From Rugamonas apoptosis (GTDB lineage Bacteria; Pseudomonadota; Gammaproteobacteria; Burkholderiales; Burkholderiaceae_D): DNA of 64,000 nucleotides. Location: contig NZ_JACEZU010000017.1 of NCBI RefSeq assembly GCF_014042355.1, positions 1-64,000 of the forward strand, given 5' to 3'. Made by a program: the position numbers and the translations under genes. The notes beneath the pieces are model-generated. The model saw only the letters and a list, made by a program, of their open reading frames with translations. It searched no databases and was not told the DNA's origin. Shown piece by piece: positions 1-8,210 of the stretch (positions within the stretch are counted from its first letter, which is position 1; each line of letters begins with the position of its first letter).

Positions 1-93
1 TTCTATAACCGCCAGCGGCGTCACTCGCGCCTTGGCTACGTATCACCAGCATCGTTTGCCGCTGATTTCAGCAAACAGGCGCTGGCGGCTTGA
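1..93 (+). CDS. IS3-family transposase OrfB, C-terminal 30 residues
   Basis: Partial gene running in from the left edge. The visible peptide begins FYNRQRRHSRLGYVSPASF, the familiar end of IS3-family OrfB proteins (DDE integrase-like catalytic domain), and stops at TGA 91-93. Only this tail is visible, so activity cannot be judged. The IS right terminal repeat follows within 30 bases, as expected. Confidence 0.75.
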   Translation, partial: FYNRQRRHSRLGYVSPASFAADFSKQALAA

Positions 94-121
94 AACGGAA
101 GTGTCCACTATTGACAGTACA
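1..121 (+). mobile_element. Right end of an IS3-family insertion sequence (cut by window edge)
   Basis: The first 93 bases encode the C-terminal end of an IS3-type OrfB transposase. They are followed by a terminal stretch ending TGACAGTACA near position 121, which reads outward as TGTACTGTCA, a typical IS3-family terminal inverted repeat. The left end, orfA and target duplication lie outside the window. The element boundary at 121 is inferred from the repeat alone. Confidence 0.7.
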
Positions 122-123
122 CC

Positions 124-381
124 TCAGTCTTCCTGCCGGATGGCACCTGTTTGCGAACCAGCTACCACCAAGCCTTCGAATATGCCAAAGTCATCGGGGA
201 GCACATCCGAACGGATAATGGCGACGCTTTGACGCCGTCGATATTTGCCAACCGCCATGCGCGAGGACGTAATGCCTGGCGCTGCATCTGGCTGCGCTTC
301 CCTGGCGATGGCCATTGGATTCGTGCATCCGATTGCAGGTCGAATGCCGACGCGCAAGCGCGACCGGATCCACATGGCTGA
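124..381 (+). pseudogene. C-terminal fragment of an unrecognised protein, cut by the IS element
   Basis: Directly after the IS end one frame stays open from 124 to the TGA at 379-381 with protein-like composition (for example AFEYAKVIGEHIRTDNGDAL and GRNAWRCIWLRFPGDG). It has no start codon with a ribosome site at its left end, so it reads as the 3' remainder of a gene interrupted by the insertion. I do not recognise the family. It could be spurious, but the neighbouring frames look less protein-like. Confidence 0.35.
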
Positions 382-753
382 CAGATGGCCGGATGCGTCT
401 AAAACTTGAATGGCAGAACGGAATTCTAGTCCGTTTTAGATTTTCGCTTCCCAAAAATCGACCGATTTAGATTTGCGCCCGGATTTTATGGACCGTTTTA
501 GACTTCTGCTTGCGGGTTTTAGCCCGCGTTAGACCGAATCGGCCTCGTTTAGCCCGAATTAGACAAAGTGCTGAGTTTTGAAGGGCGCCCCCCTGCGCGC
601 TCGCCCGCATTTGCGGCAACACTTGAAGAGGCGTTTCGCCAACGTCCACAGGGCGGCGGGCAATCGAAAATGGCGGTAATTCGGCTCAGATCGCCCGGAG
701 GGAGTAAACTACGCACCAATTTCTTTCGCAATTAGGCGATTCGAACAATTCTT
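382..753. other. Intergenic leader region upstream of the DEAD-box helicase
   Basis: No convincing gene. The region holds the phased repeat at 431-563, which is more AT-rich than its surroundings, and then about 190 bases of apparent 5' leader before the helicase start. DEAD-box helicase genes related to cold shock often carry long regulated leaders, so this may be an untranslated mRNA region. No clear -10/-35 pair was identified. Confidence 0.4.
431..563 (+). repeat. Phased degenerate repeat, CCGNNTTAGA about every 31 bp
   Basis: The 10-mer CCGNNTTAGA (N = any base) starts at 431, 462, 493, 524 and 554, giving spacings of 31, 31, 31 and 30 bp, close to three helical turns. Two related cores (GGTTTTAGCC near 514 and CGTTTAGCCC near 545) sit about 20 bp after a main core, again in helical phase. 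The regular phasing suggests a protein-binding array or curved DNA upstream of the helicase gene; function is unknown. Confidence 0.6.
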
Positions 754-765
754 GTGAGTGACGCC

Positions 766-2988
766 ATGTCTGCATCCCCTATTTCCCTTTTCTCCGACCT
801 GAACCTGAGTGCCCCGCTGATCAAGGCATTGAAGGAGGTTGGCTACGAGTCGCCATCGCCGATCCAGGCCGCGACGATTCCCCTCCTTCTCGATAACATG
901 GACGTGCTGGGCCAGGCCCAGACCGGTACCGGCAAGACGGCCGCCTTTGCGCTGCCCATCCTGTCGCGCATTGATATCAAGCAGACCACGCCGCAGGCGC
1001 TGGTGCTGGCGCCCACCCGCGAACTGGCGATCCAGGTCGCCGAGGCGTTCCAGACCTACGCCTCCCATATTCCCGGCTTCCACGTGCTGCCCATCTACGG
1101 CGGCCAAAGCTACGGCCCACAGCTGTCGGCCCTGCGCCGCGGCGTCCATGTGGTCGTCGGCACGCCCGGCCGCGTGATCGACCACCTGGATAAAGGCTCG
1201 CTTGACCTGTCCAAACTGAAAACGCTGGTGCTGGACGAAGCCGACGAAATGCTGCGCATGGGCTTCATCGACGACGTCGAGCGCATCCTGCAAGAGACGC
1301 CTGAATCGCGCCAGACGGCGCTGTTCTCGGCCACCATGCCGTCCGTGATCCGCCGCATCGCCAACACCTACCTGCGCCAGCCCAAGGAAGTGACGGTCGC
1401 CTCCAAGACCGGCACCAACGAGAACATCCGCCAGCGCTACTGGCTGGTGAGCGGCATGCACAAGCTCGACGCGCTGACCCGCATCCTGGAAGCCGAGAAC
1501 TTCGACGGCATGATCATCTTCTCGCGCACCAAGCTCGGGACCGAGGAACTGGCCACCAAATTGCAGGCGCGCGGCTTCTCGGCCGCCGCCATCAACGGCG
1601 ACATCCAGCAGGCGCAGCGCGAGCGCACCATCCAGATGCTCAAGGATGGCAAGATCGATATCCTGGTCGCCACCGACGTGGCCGCGCGCGGCCTGGACGT
1701 GGAGCGCATCAGCCACGTGGTCAACTACGACGTGCCGCACGACCCGGAAAGCTATACCCACCGCATCGGCCGCACCGGCCGCGCCGGCCGTAGCGGCGAG
1801 GCGATCCTGTTCATCACGCCGCGCGAGAAGAACCTGCTCAAATCGATCGAACGGGCCACCCGTCAGCCGATCGGCATGCTGGAACTGCCGACCATCCAGG
1901 CCGTGAACGATGTGCGCATCGCCAAGTTCAAGGAACAGATCACCGAGACGCTGGCGCAGGGCGAGCTGGAACAGTTCCAGAGCCTGATCGAGGACTTCGA
2001 GCGTGAACAGAACATCCCCGCCATCGAAATCGCCGCCGCGCTGGCCAAGATGGCGCGTGGCAACGTGCCGCTGCTGCTCGATAAGAAGCAACTGACCACG
2101 TCGTGGGAAGAGCGCCCCGCACGCGCGGCCAGCTTCGACCGCCCCGAACGTGGCGACCGCCCTGAACGCGGCGAACGCAGCGAGCGCAGCGAACGGTTCC
2201 CGAAAAAGGAACGCATCGTGCGCGCCGCCGATCCCGGCATGCAGACCTTCCGCATCGAAGTGGGCTACCAGCACGGCGTCAAGCCGGGCAACATCGTTGG
2301 CGCCATCGCCAACGAAGGCGGGGTCGATTCCAAGCACATCGGCCGTATCGAGATCTACGACGACTACAGCGTGCTCGATATGCCGAACGACCTGCCGGCC
2401 GACGTGCTGCAGCACCTGGCCTCGATCAAGGTCGCGGGCCAGCAGCTGCGCATCAGCCGCGATGATGGCGGCGTGACGCCAGCACCGGCGGCGCATTCCG
2501 CACCAGCGGCACACGCGGCACCGGCCGCTGCCGCGAAGAAGGCTTCTCCCCTGGCCAAGGCCGCGCAAGTGGCGCCAGCCGAACTGGACGAGGCGCCGGC
2601 CAAGAAGAAAAAGGAAAAGCCGGGCAAGGCGCAGATTCCCATGAGCGCCTTCCGCATCGAAGTGGGCAGCAATAACGCCGCCACGCCGAGCAACATCGTG
2701 GGCGCCATCGCCAACGAAGCGGGACTGGAAGCCAAGTACATCGGCCGCATTGAAGTGTTTGACAGCTACAGCATGCTGGAGCTGCCGGCCGGGATGCCGG
2801 ACGATATCTTCCAGCACTTGGGCAAGGTGTGGGTGGGCGGCGCGCAACTGCGCATCAGCCACGCCGACCAGATGCCGCCGGAATCGGGCAAGTCCACTCC
2901 GCCCAAGAAACCGGCGCCGGGCGCCAAAGGTGACAAGTTCAAGGCCAAGCCAGCATCCAAGGGCGGCAAGAGCACCAAGGGTTATTGA
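766..2988 (+). CDS. DEAD-box ATP-dependent RNA helicase with two tandem DbpA-type RNA-binding domains
   Basis: Unwinds or remodels structured RNA (ribosome assembly, mRNA decay, cold adaptation in related proteins). All core motifs are visible: Q motif SPIQAATIP, Walker A AQTGTGKT, PTRELAIQ, TPGRVID, DEAD at about 157-160, FSATMP, ATDVAARGLDV and HRIGRTGRAGR. A basic Arg/Glu-rich linker (about 450-485) leads to two copies of a DbpA-like RNA-binding domain beginning MQTFRIEVG (about 492) and MSAFRIEVG (about 626), separated by an Ala/Pro/Lys linker, then a Lys/Gly-rich tail. CsdA/DeaD and DbpA relatives normally carry one such domain. Start chosen at ATG 766; an in-frame GTG at 754 is an alternative and neither has a strong ribosome site. 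The stop overlaps the next start (TGATG). Confidence 0.93.
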   Translation: MSASPISLFSDLNLSAPLIKALKEVGYESPSPIQAATIPLLLDNMDVLGQAQTGTGKTAAFALPILSRIDIKQTTPQALVLAPTRELAIQVAEAFQTYASHIPGFHVLPIYGGQSYGPQLSALRRGVHVVVGTPGRVIDHLDKGSLDLSKLKTLVLDEADEMLRMGFIDDVERILQETPESRQTALFSATMPSVIRRIANTYLRQPKEVTVASKTGTNENIRQRYWLVSGMHKLDALTRILEAENFDGMIIFSRTKLGTEELATKLQARGFSAAAINGDIQQAQRERTIQMLKDGKIDILVATDVAARGLDVERISHVVNYDVPHDPESYTHRIGRTGRAGRSGEAILFITPREKNLLKSIERATRQPIGMLELPTIQAVNDVRIAKFKEQITETLAQGELEQFQSLIEDFEREQNIPAIEIAAALAKMARGNVPLLLDKKQLTTSWEERPARAASFDRPERGDRPERGERSERSERFPKKERIVRAADPGMQTFRIEVGYQHGVKPGNIVGAIANEGGVDSKHIGRIEIYDDYSVLDMPNDLPADVLQHLASIKVAGQQLRISRDDGGVTPAPAAHSAPAAHAAPAAAAKKASPLAKAAQVAPAELDEAPAKKKKEKPGKAQIPMSAFRIEVGSNNAATPSNIVGAIANEAGLEAKYIGRIEVFDSYSMLELPAGMPDDIFQHLGKVWVGGAQLRISHADQMPPESGKSTPPKKPAPGAKGDKFKAKPASKGGKSTKGY

Positions 2989-3863
2989 TGGTCGCCGCCA
3001 CGAACCCTCTGGTTGGTGGCGCGGGTCCGGCGCCCATGACGCTGGACGATTACCTGGCCCTGAACGGCCGGGCGCCCGATCTGCGCGTTGATTTTGGCGA
3101 CGGACCGTCCTAGTTCGCGGAACTGTTCCTGCCGCAGGGCGAGGGGCCGTTCCCCGTGGTGGCCTTGATCCACGGCGGCTGCTGGACGGTGCAATTCGGC
3201 GGCATCACCCAGATGCGTGACATGGCCACGGCCCTGGCGCGCCAGGGTATCGCCGTGTGGAATATCGAATACCGCTGCCATGACCAGCCGGGTGGCGGCT
3301 ATCCCGGCATGTACCAGGACGTGGCACAGGCGCTGGACCTGCTGCGCACCCTGGCCACGCCCCATCATCTGGACCTGGCGCGGGTGGTGTTGGTGGGCCA
3401 TTCGGCTGGTGGCCATCTGGCGCAATGGGCCGCTGCGCGCGCACGCCTGCCGCGCAGCAGTCCATTATTCGTTTCGGATCCGCTGCCCGTTCCGGCCGTG
3501 ATCAGCCTGGGCGGGTTGGCTGATTTGCGCAACGAGGCCGCGCTGATCGCATGCAGCTGCGAACGCGATACGGCGCAACTGGCCGGCCATCCCAGCGCGG
3601 CGCGGCCGGACGTGTTCCTCGATACGTCGCCGGCCGAACTGCTGCCGTGTGGCGTGCGCACGGTACTTATTCACGGCGAATTCGACACCATCTCGCCGCT
3701 ACGGGCCGGCGAGGATTACGCGCGCCGCGCGCAGGCGGCCGGCGACGCGGCGGAAGTGATCATCCTGCCCGGCGGCAGCCATTACGACGAAGTGTCGGCT
3801 GGTTCGCCATGCTGGCCCATCGTGCGTGGCCAGATCCGTGCGGCGTTGGGAATGGACCCGTAG
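2988..3863 (+). pseudogene. Alpha/beta hydrolase (BD-FAE/esterase type) interrupted by an in-frame amber codon
   Basis: The reading frame starts at ATG 2988, overlapping the helicase stop, runs 41 codons, hits TAG at 3111-3113, then continues in the same frame to 3863. Downstream it shows the oxyanion-hole motif LIHGG, the nucleophile elbow GHSAGG, the acid-loop region HGEFDTISP and the GGSHYDE histidine, so the catalytic apparatus is intact. One base change (for example CAG to TAG) would explain the break. Either this is a fresh pseudogene, a sequencing error, or translation restarts at GTG 3156 to give a 235-residue protein lacking the first strands. Confidence 0.75.
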
Positions 3864-3868
3864 GGGGC

Positions 3869-4678
3869 TCAATATTCCGAGTATTTGCGGGCATCGCCGC
3901 GCACCCGGTCGGCAGGATACTTGAGGCGGTTCAGCGCCATCTTCTCGCGCAGGGCCGCCACCAGGTCCACATTGGTCTTGTCGGCCAGCTGGATCAGGTA
4001 GGCCAGCACGTCGGCCAGTTCGTGGCGGATGCCGGTGCGCTTTTGCTCGTCCAGTTCCGCGTCTGCGCCCGTGGGCAACCACTGGAAATGCTCCACCAGC
4101 TCCGCCACCTCCACCGATAACGCCATGGCCAGGTTCTTGGGCGTGTGGAACTGCTCCCAGTCGCGCTCGCGCGCGAAGGTGCGCAGCTCGTCGCGCAGGA
4201 ACGTCAGGCTGTCGCCCTGCGCCGCATCGGCCAGCGGCTTTTCCATGAACACGCTGAGCGGATCATCCCGATAATCGCCATAGGGCGCGCAGCGGCGGAA
4301 ACCGTGGCGCGTGTACAGGGCCAGCGCCGGCGGCTGGGACGGACCCGTCTCCAGCGTCAGGCGCGGGCAGCCGGCCGCCCGTGCCGCGTCTTCCAGCAGG
4401 CGCAGCAGGCGGTCGGCCGCGCCATGGCCCCGGCATTCCGGCCGCAGATACATGCGCTTGATCTCCCCATAGTCCGGCGTCAGCACCACGGCGCCGCAGC
4501 CGACGGCCGTGCCGGTATCGTCGCGCACCACGGCGAACTTCACGTGCGGCTGCTTGAGCGTGGACAGATCCAGCGCGTACACGCTTTCCGGCGGATAGAG
4601 GGTGAGGTGGTAGGCGTCGAGGTCGGCGATCAGGGCGATCACGGCCGGCTGATCCGGCGATTCAAAGGCGATGTGCAT
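3869..4678 (-). CDS. GNAT acetyltransferase fused to a MazG-like nucleotide pyrophosphohydrolase
   Basis: A 269-residue two-domain protein. Residues about 1-150 are a GNAT N-acetyltransferase (acetyl-CoA-binding region MYLRPECRGHGAADRLL, C-terminal YTRHGFRRC). Residues about 158-269 match the RS21-C6/dCTPase branch of MazG-like NTP pyrophosphohydrolases: WEQFHTPKNLAMALSVEVAE with the paired acids EVAELVE and the later ELADVLAYLIQLAD, then a KYPADRVRG tail. MazG-like enzymes hydrolyse (d)NTPs to monophosphates; the acetyl acceptor is unknown. No stop or frameshift separates the domains, so the fusion appears real. It is the last gene of a minus-strand run with 5 bp between it and the small PstS-like gene. 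Confidence 0.85.
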   Translation of the reverse strand: MHIAFESPDQPAVIALIADLDAYHLTLYPPESVYALDLSTLKQPHVKFAVVRDDTGTAVGCGAVVLTPDYGEIKRMYLRPECRGHGAADRLLRLLEDAARAAGCPRLTLETGPSQPPALALYTRHGFRRCAPYGDYRDDPLSVFMEKPLADAAQGDSLTFLRDELRTFARERDWEQFHTPKNLAMALSVEVAELVEHFQWLPTGADAELDEQKRTGIRHELADVLAYLIQLADKTNVDLVAALREKMALNRLKYPADRVRGDARKYSEY

Positions 4679-4683
4679 ACCTG

Positions 4684-5118
4684 CTAGTGTATCGACAGCA
4701 CGGCCCGCACGCTAGGGTCCAGCGCGCTACGGTCGATATAGCCCACCAGGTTGGGGTTGTCGGCCACCAGCCGCTTGATGGCCGCGTTGTCGCCCGATTC
4801 CACCGGCGGCTGGCCGCGCCCCGTGAACAGCATGCGGGCCCAGTGCGCCTTCATCTGGGCTGGCGCCTTGCCGCTGTTTTTCAGGTAGAACGCATCGCGC
4901 ACGGGCGAGCCTTCGCTCTGGTCGATCGGCACGGCGTGCAGGCCGTTGGGGAAGTCGGCCGATTTGCCCAGGAACAGATCGGCGGCCTGTTCGCCGCTGA
5001 GCGCCTTGACGGGATTCCTGGCCGACACGATCACCACCACCTCGGCGCGGCAAGTGGCCCCGGCCAGCAGCAAGGCGGCCAGCAGCAGGCGGCAAACTGT
5101 GGGGACGGGCGTATGCAT
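4684..5118 (-). CDS. Small periplasmic phosphate-binding-protein-like protein
   Basis: 144 residues with a cleavable signal peptide (hydrophobic LLLAALLLAGATCRA, cleavage near AEVVV). The mature part resembles the short PstS-like proteins of the periplasmic binding superfamily (ARNPVKALSGEQAADLFLGK near the N-terminus, NLVGYIDRSALDPSVRAVL at the C-terminus). Full PstS is about 320 residues, so this is a truncated-fold family member, often found beside a porin gene as here. No Pst permease genes are nearby. Possible roles are phosphate or other anion binding, or sensing; ligand unknown. Confidence 0.7.
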   Translation of the reverse strand: MHTPVPTVCRLLLAALLLAGATCRAEVVVIVSARNPVKALSGEQAADLFLGKSADFPNGLHAVPIDQSEGSPVRDAFYLKNSGKAPAQMKAHWARMLFTGRGQPPVESGDNAAIKRLVADNPNLVGYIDRSALDPSVRAVLSIH

Positions 5119-5132
5119 GATGGGTTTCGCCG

Positions 5133-6317
5133 TCAGAAGATGAAATCAGCCAGCGCGCTGACCACGTTGACCTGGCCGCCGCGCGGCGTTCCCGCCACCA
5201 CGTTTTGCAGCGTGCCATAGGAACCGGTGCCCAGGTGCAGCTGGTCCCACTGCAGCTTGAAGTCGAGATTGCGCGCCACATCCCAGCGCACGCCGGCCGC
5301 GTAGGTGTGCTGGGCGACGGGCGGCGCGCCCGTATCCGACAGCGGCTTGAGGGCCGACACGGTGGCGTACGGCGTCAGGCTGCCGATGCGTACTCCGGCG
5401 TTCACATACCAGGCCGCGCGCACCGCCTCGATACCCTTGCCGTCATAGTTGGAGACCCGCACCCACTCGGCCGAGGTGAACCACTCGCCCGGATCCCACG
5501 CCGCACCCAGCGACCAAAAGCGCCCGCGCGGCGGCTTCTGGTTGTCCACGTCCCGCTGCTGGTAGGCCGCGTGCAGCGTCAGCGGGCCGTGTTCGAGCGT
5601 GTCGAACACGCCGGCCACGGCGCTCGAATGGACATCGATGCCACGCGTGTTGGTGACGGTGCGTTTGCCATACAGGATGGTGGTGGTGTTGCTGGTGTCG
5701 CCGCTATGTATGCGGTAGGAGGCATCCACGCCGTCGCTCTCCTTGAGCGCCAGCAGCCGGTACACCTCGATCGGCGGACGGGCCGTGACGTTGCTGTAGC
5801 CGACCCGGCGCGAATCGGAGGCCAGGAAGCTGGCCAGCGCGATGCGTCCCACCCGCACGCTGACGTTGGGCGTGAACGAATATTTCAGGTTGGCCCAGTT
5901 GATGAAGGGCTGGTAGCTGTTGTTCCAGCGGTATTCGGACAACACTTGCACCACCGCCTGCAACTGGGGCGTGAAGTTGGCCGTGAACTGCACCCCGAGC
6001 CGGCTGTCCACGTCGCTGCTCCACTGGTGGTTGCGGCCCGTGCCCTGCGGTTGCAGGTTGTCGAACACATAGTCGGCGCTGTGCTGGTCGGAGTGGGCGT
6101 AGCCAAAGGTGCCGAAGCCGTTCACCGACAGCAGCGGGCGCGCAGGTTCGGCCGGCGCGGATCGGGACGTTGGCGCCGCCACCGCGGCGCCGGCCGCGTC
6201 ATCGGCGGAACTGGTGGCGCCGGTGGCGGATTCGCCCGCGTGCGCGGCGGCGCCGCCCAGTGCCAGCAGCAGGGCGGCCAGGGCCAGTGTCGGGAAAGGG
6301 ACGGCGGAATGGGACAT
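5133..6317 (-). CDS. Outer-membrane porin-like beta-barrel protein
   Basis: 394 residues with signal peptide (LALAALLLALGGAAAHAG), an Ala/Ser/Pro-rich linker, then a predicted beta-barrel starting LLSVNGFGTFGYAH with alternating aromatic/polar strands and a C-terminal phenylalanine (ALADFIF), the usual outer-membrane assembly signal. Start ATG 6317 has a GGAG site 5 bases upstream; an upstream in-frame start at 6335 lacks one. It lies 14 bp upstream of the PstS-like gene and 39 bp downstream of a solute-binding protein gene, so the three probably form an envelope operon. Substrate not predictable. Confidence 0.8.
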   Translation of the reverse strand: MSHSAVPFPTLALAALLLALGGAAAHAGESATGATSSADDAAGAAVAAPTSRSAPAEPARPLLSVNGFGTFGYAHSDQHSADYVFDNLQPQGTGRNHQWSSDVDSRLGVQFTANFTPQLQAVVQVLSEYRWNNSYQPFINWANLKYSFTPNVSVRVGRIALASFLASDSRRVGYSNVTARPPIEVYRLLALKESDGVDASYRIHSGDTSNTTTILYGKRTVTNTRGIDVHSSAVAGVFDTLEHGPLTLHAAYQQRDVDNQKPPRGRFWSLGAAWDPGEWFTSAEWVRVSNYDGKGIEAVRAAWYVNAGVRIGSLTPYATVSALKPLSDTGAPPVAQHTYAAGVRWDVARNLDFKLQWDQLHLGTGSYGTLQNVVAGTPRGGQVNVVSALADFIF

Positions 6318-6356
6318 CCAGGCTCCGGGCATCATGGGCGGCGCGCCGCCGGTCGG

Positions 6357-7145
6357 TTATTGTTCCAGGTAGTGGGATAACAGTTTATCGAGTTCCCGTG
6401 TCTTGTCCAGCCGCGCCAGTCCGGCGTTAATTGTTTGCAACAGTCGGGCCGCCTCGGCGCCGCTGGCGGACACCCCGAAATACAGCTCGCGCAGGGGCGA
6501 GCCGGGCAAGGGCTGGCTCACCAGCGTGCCATCCACCAACATGCCGCGCAGGGTGGGGTTGATCAGGTACTGGCCGGCCATGGTTTCGCGGCTGTCGATG
6601 AACAGGTCGCAGCGGCCCAGGTGCAGCTTGCCGATCAACTGTTCGTAGCCGATGGTGGCGCCGCGGTCCACGTCGGCGGTGGCGATGCCGTAGGCCTCGA
6701 AACGGTAGCCGCCCAGGCCGCACAGGTGGTATTGGTGCACGTCGGCCAGCTTTTGCAAATGGATGCCTTGCGGGCGCGCGCGGCGCGAATAGAAATACAC
6801 ATTGTGCATGGTGAAGTAGGCGTCGCTCAGCAGCAGCTTGCTGGCGGCGGCGTCGGCCTGGCCGATGTTGAGCGCCAGGGCCACGCGGTGGTCGGCCACC
6901 AGGGCCAGGCAGCGCGCCCATGGCAGCAACTGGACCTCCACTTGCCAGCCCTGGCGGGCGCCGATCAGGTTGAGCAGGTCGACGCTGGCGCCCACCACAT
7001 GGCCGCTGCGCTGTCCGTGCACGCGCTCGGCGTACACGAACGGCGGCATTTCCGCCTGGTCGGCGCAAGCCTGGATGGTCGCCGCACTTGCCGGGGCCAT
7101 GGCCAGACTGAACAGCAGTAGCAAAAGGGCGTGGACTCGGTTCAT
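6357..7145 (-). CDS. Periplasmic solute-binding protein, family 3-like
   Basis: 262 residues: signal peptide to about residue 21 (LLLLLFSLAMAPASAA), then a bilobal SBP_bac_3-type fold, recognisable from the opening IQACADQAEMPPFVYAE and the segment CDLFIDSRETMAGQYL. No ABC permease or ATPase is encoded nearby; such orphan proteins in Oxalobacteraceae are commonly next to porins or signalling genes. It may act as a sensor subunit rather than in uptake. First gene of the minus-strand group that includes the porin and PstS-like genes. Confidence 0.75.
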   Translation of the reverse strand: MNRVHALLLLLFSLAMAPASAATIQACADQAEMPPFVYAERVHGQRSGHVVGASVDLLNLIGARQGWQVEVQLLPWARCLALVADHRVALALNIGQADAAASKLLLSDAYFTMHNVYFYSRRARPQGIHLQKLADVHQYHLCGLGGYRFEAYGIATADVDRGATIGYEQLIGKLHLGRCDLFIDSRETMAGQYLINPTLRGMLVDGTLVSQPLPGSPLRELYFGVSASGAEAARLLQTINAGLARLDKTRELDKLLSHYLEQ

Positions 7146-7273
7146 GGCGTAGAGGGGACGCGGCGGTGTTGCCCGATCCCCATTCTAGCAAAAGCGCTCG
7201 TCACGGCAGTTATTTTTGTTGCACCTATGAAAATTTAAGCGACAAGGTCAGTGCCAGGCGCACCTGGACGCGC

Positions 7274-8209
7274 TCAGGCCAGCGCGCTGTCGCGCCGGAA
7301 CGCCAGGTAGTCGCGCGCGCTCTGGCGCGGCGCTTCCAGCATGGGCAGGTGGCCGATCTCGGGCATCAGGATGGTGTGGCTGCGGCGGAACAGGGTTTCC
7401 AGCGCGGCGGCGCCGGATGGATGCAGGATGCGGTCCTGCTGGCCCCACACGATCAGGGCCGGCGGCGCCAGGTCGCGGTATTGCTGTTCCAGCAGCGGCG
7501 CGCTGGTCAGCTGGCGCATGATGTGGCTGTGCAGCGTATGGTCGGCCGCGCCGCGCTGGCCCAGCGCGCGGCGCACGCAGTACGGCAGGAACGGTTCGCG
7601 GTGGGTGGTGCTGGCGATCAGTTCCCGCACGTCGCTGGCCTGGCGCAACAGCAGTGGCATCTGGCCCGTGGCGCGGTAGCGTTCCAGCACGGCCGAACTC
7701 TGGGCGGCGGCCGTGCCGGCCGGGTCCAGCAACCACACGCTGGCCACCCGTTCCGGATAGGTGGCCGCGAACTGGGCCACGATGAAGCCGCCCATGGAAT
7801 TGCCGCCCAGGTGGACGGGGCCGGGCGCCACCTGGTCGAGGAAGGCGCGCAACCGTTCCACCTGTTCGGCGATGGTGTAGCTGGCCGCCGCGTCGCGCGT
7901 CGCTTCGCCAAAGCCGGGCAGGTCGGGGATCACGACCCGGTAGTGGGGCGTGAGGAAGCGCGCGATGCGGGTGAAGTTGTCCTTGTCGCCGCCAAAGCCA
8001 TGCACCAGCACCAGCGGCGCGCCGCGTCCGCCTTCCAGGTAGGGCATCGCGAAACCCGGCACGGCCGCGCGCTTGAGGCGCAGGCCGGCGCGCCACCGTT
8101 CCAGGTCCATGCCCAGCCGGGCCGCCGGCAACGGCGCCAGGCGGTTGGCCAGCAATACCAGTACGATGCAGGCCGCCAGCGCGGCGGCGAGGGTATAAAC
8201 GATATCCAT
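7274..8209 (-). CDS. Membrane-anchored alpha/beta hydrolase
   Basis: 311 residues. An N-terminal membrane segment (YTLAAALAACIVLVLLAN) is followed by an alpha/beta-hydrolase fold with LVHGFGGDKDN, the nucleophile elbow GNSMGG, the acid near IVWGQQDRILHP and the catalytic histidine in IGHLPMLE. The family contains lipases, esterases and C-C hydrolases; substrate unknown. ATG 8209 follows the presumed TetR stop by one base (TGA C ATG), which indicates a coupled two-gene operon with the TetR gene. See the homopolymer at 8233-8244, whose length decides whether the two proteins are separate or fused. Confidence 0.85.
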   Translation of the reverse strand: MDIVYTLAAALAACIVLVLLANRLAPLPAARLGMDLERWRAGLRLKRAAVPGFAMPYLEGGRGAPLVLVHGFGGDKDNFTRIARFLTPHYRVVIPDLPGFGEATRDAAASYTIAEQVERLRAFLDQVAPGPVHLGGNSMGGFIVAQFAATYPERVASVWLLDPAGTAAAQSSAVLERYRATGQMPLLLRQASDVRELIASTTHREPFLPYCVRRALGQRGAADHTLHSHIMRQLTSAPLLEQQYRDLAPPALIVWGQQDRILHPSGAAALETLFRRSHTILMPEIGHLPMLEAPRQSARDYLAFRRDSALA

Positions 8210-8210
8210 G

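Noticed and set aside
431..563. CRISPR-like array
   Set aside because: Repeat cores are only about 10 bp and degenerate, spacers are not unique sequences of even length, and no cas gene is present.
709..2862. 717-codon open frame on the minus strand, opposite the helicase
   Set aside because: Shadow of a GC-rich real gene; low-complexity His/Gly/Arg composition and no ribosome site or family motifs.
6357..7145. ABC transporter operon around the solute-binding gene
   Set aside because: No permease or ATPase gene is present in the run; neighbours are a porin and a PstS-like protein.
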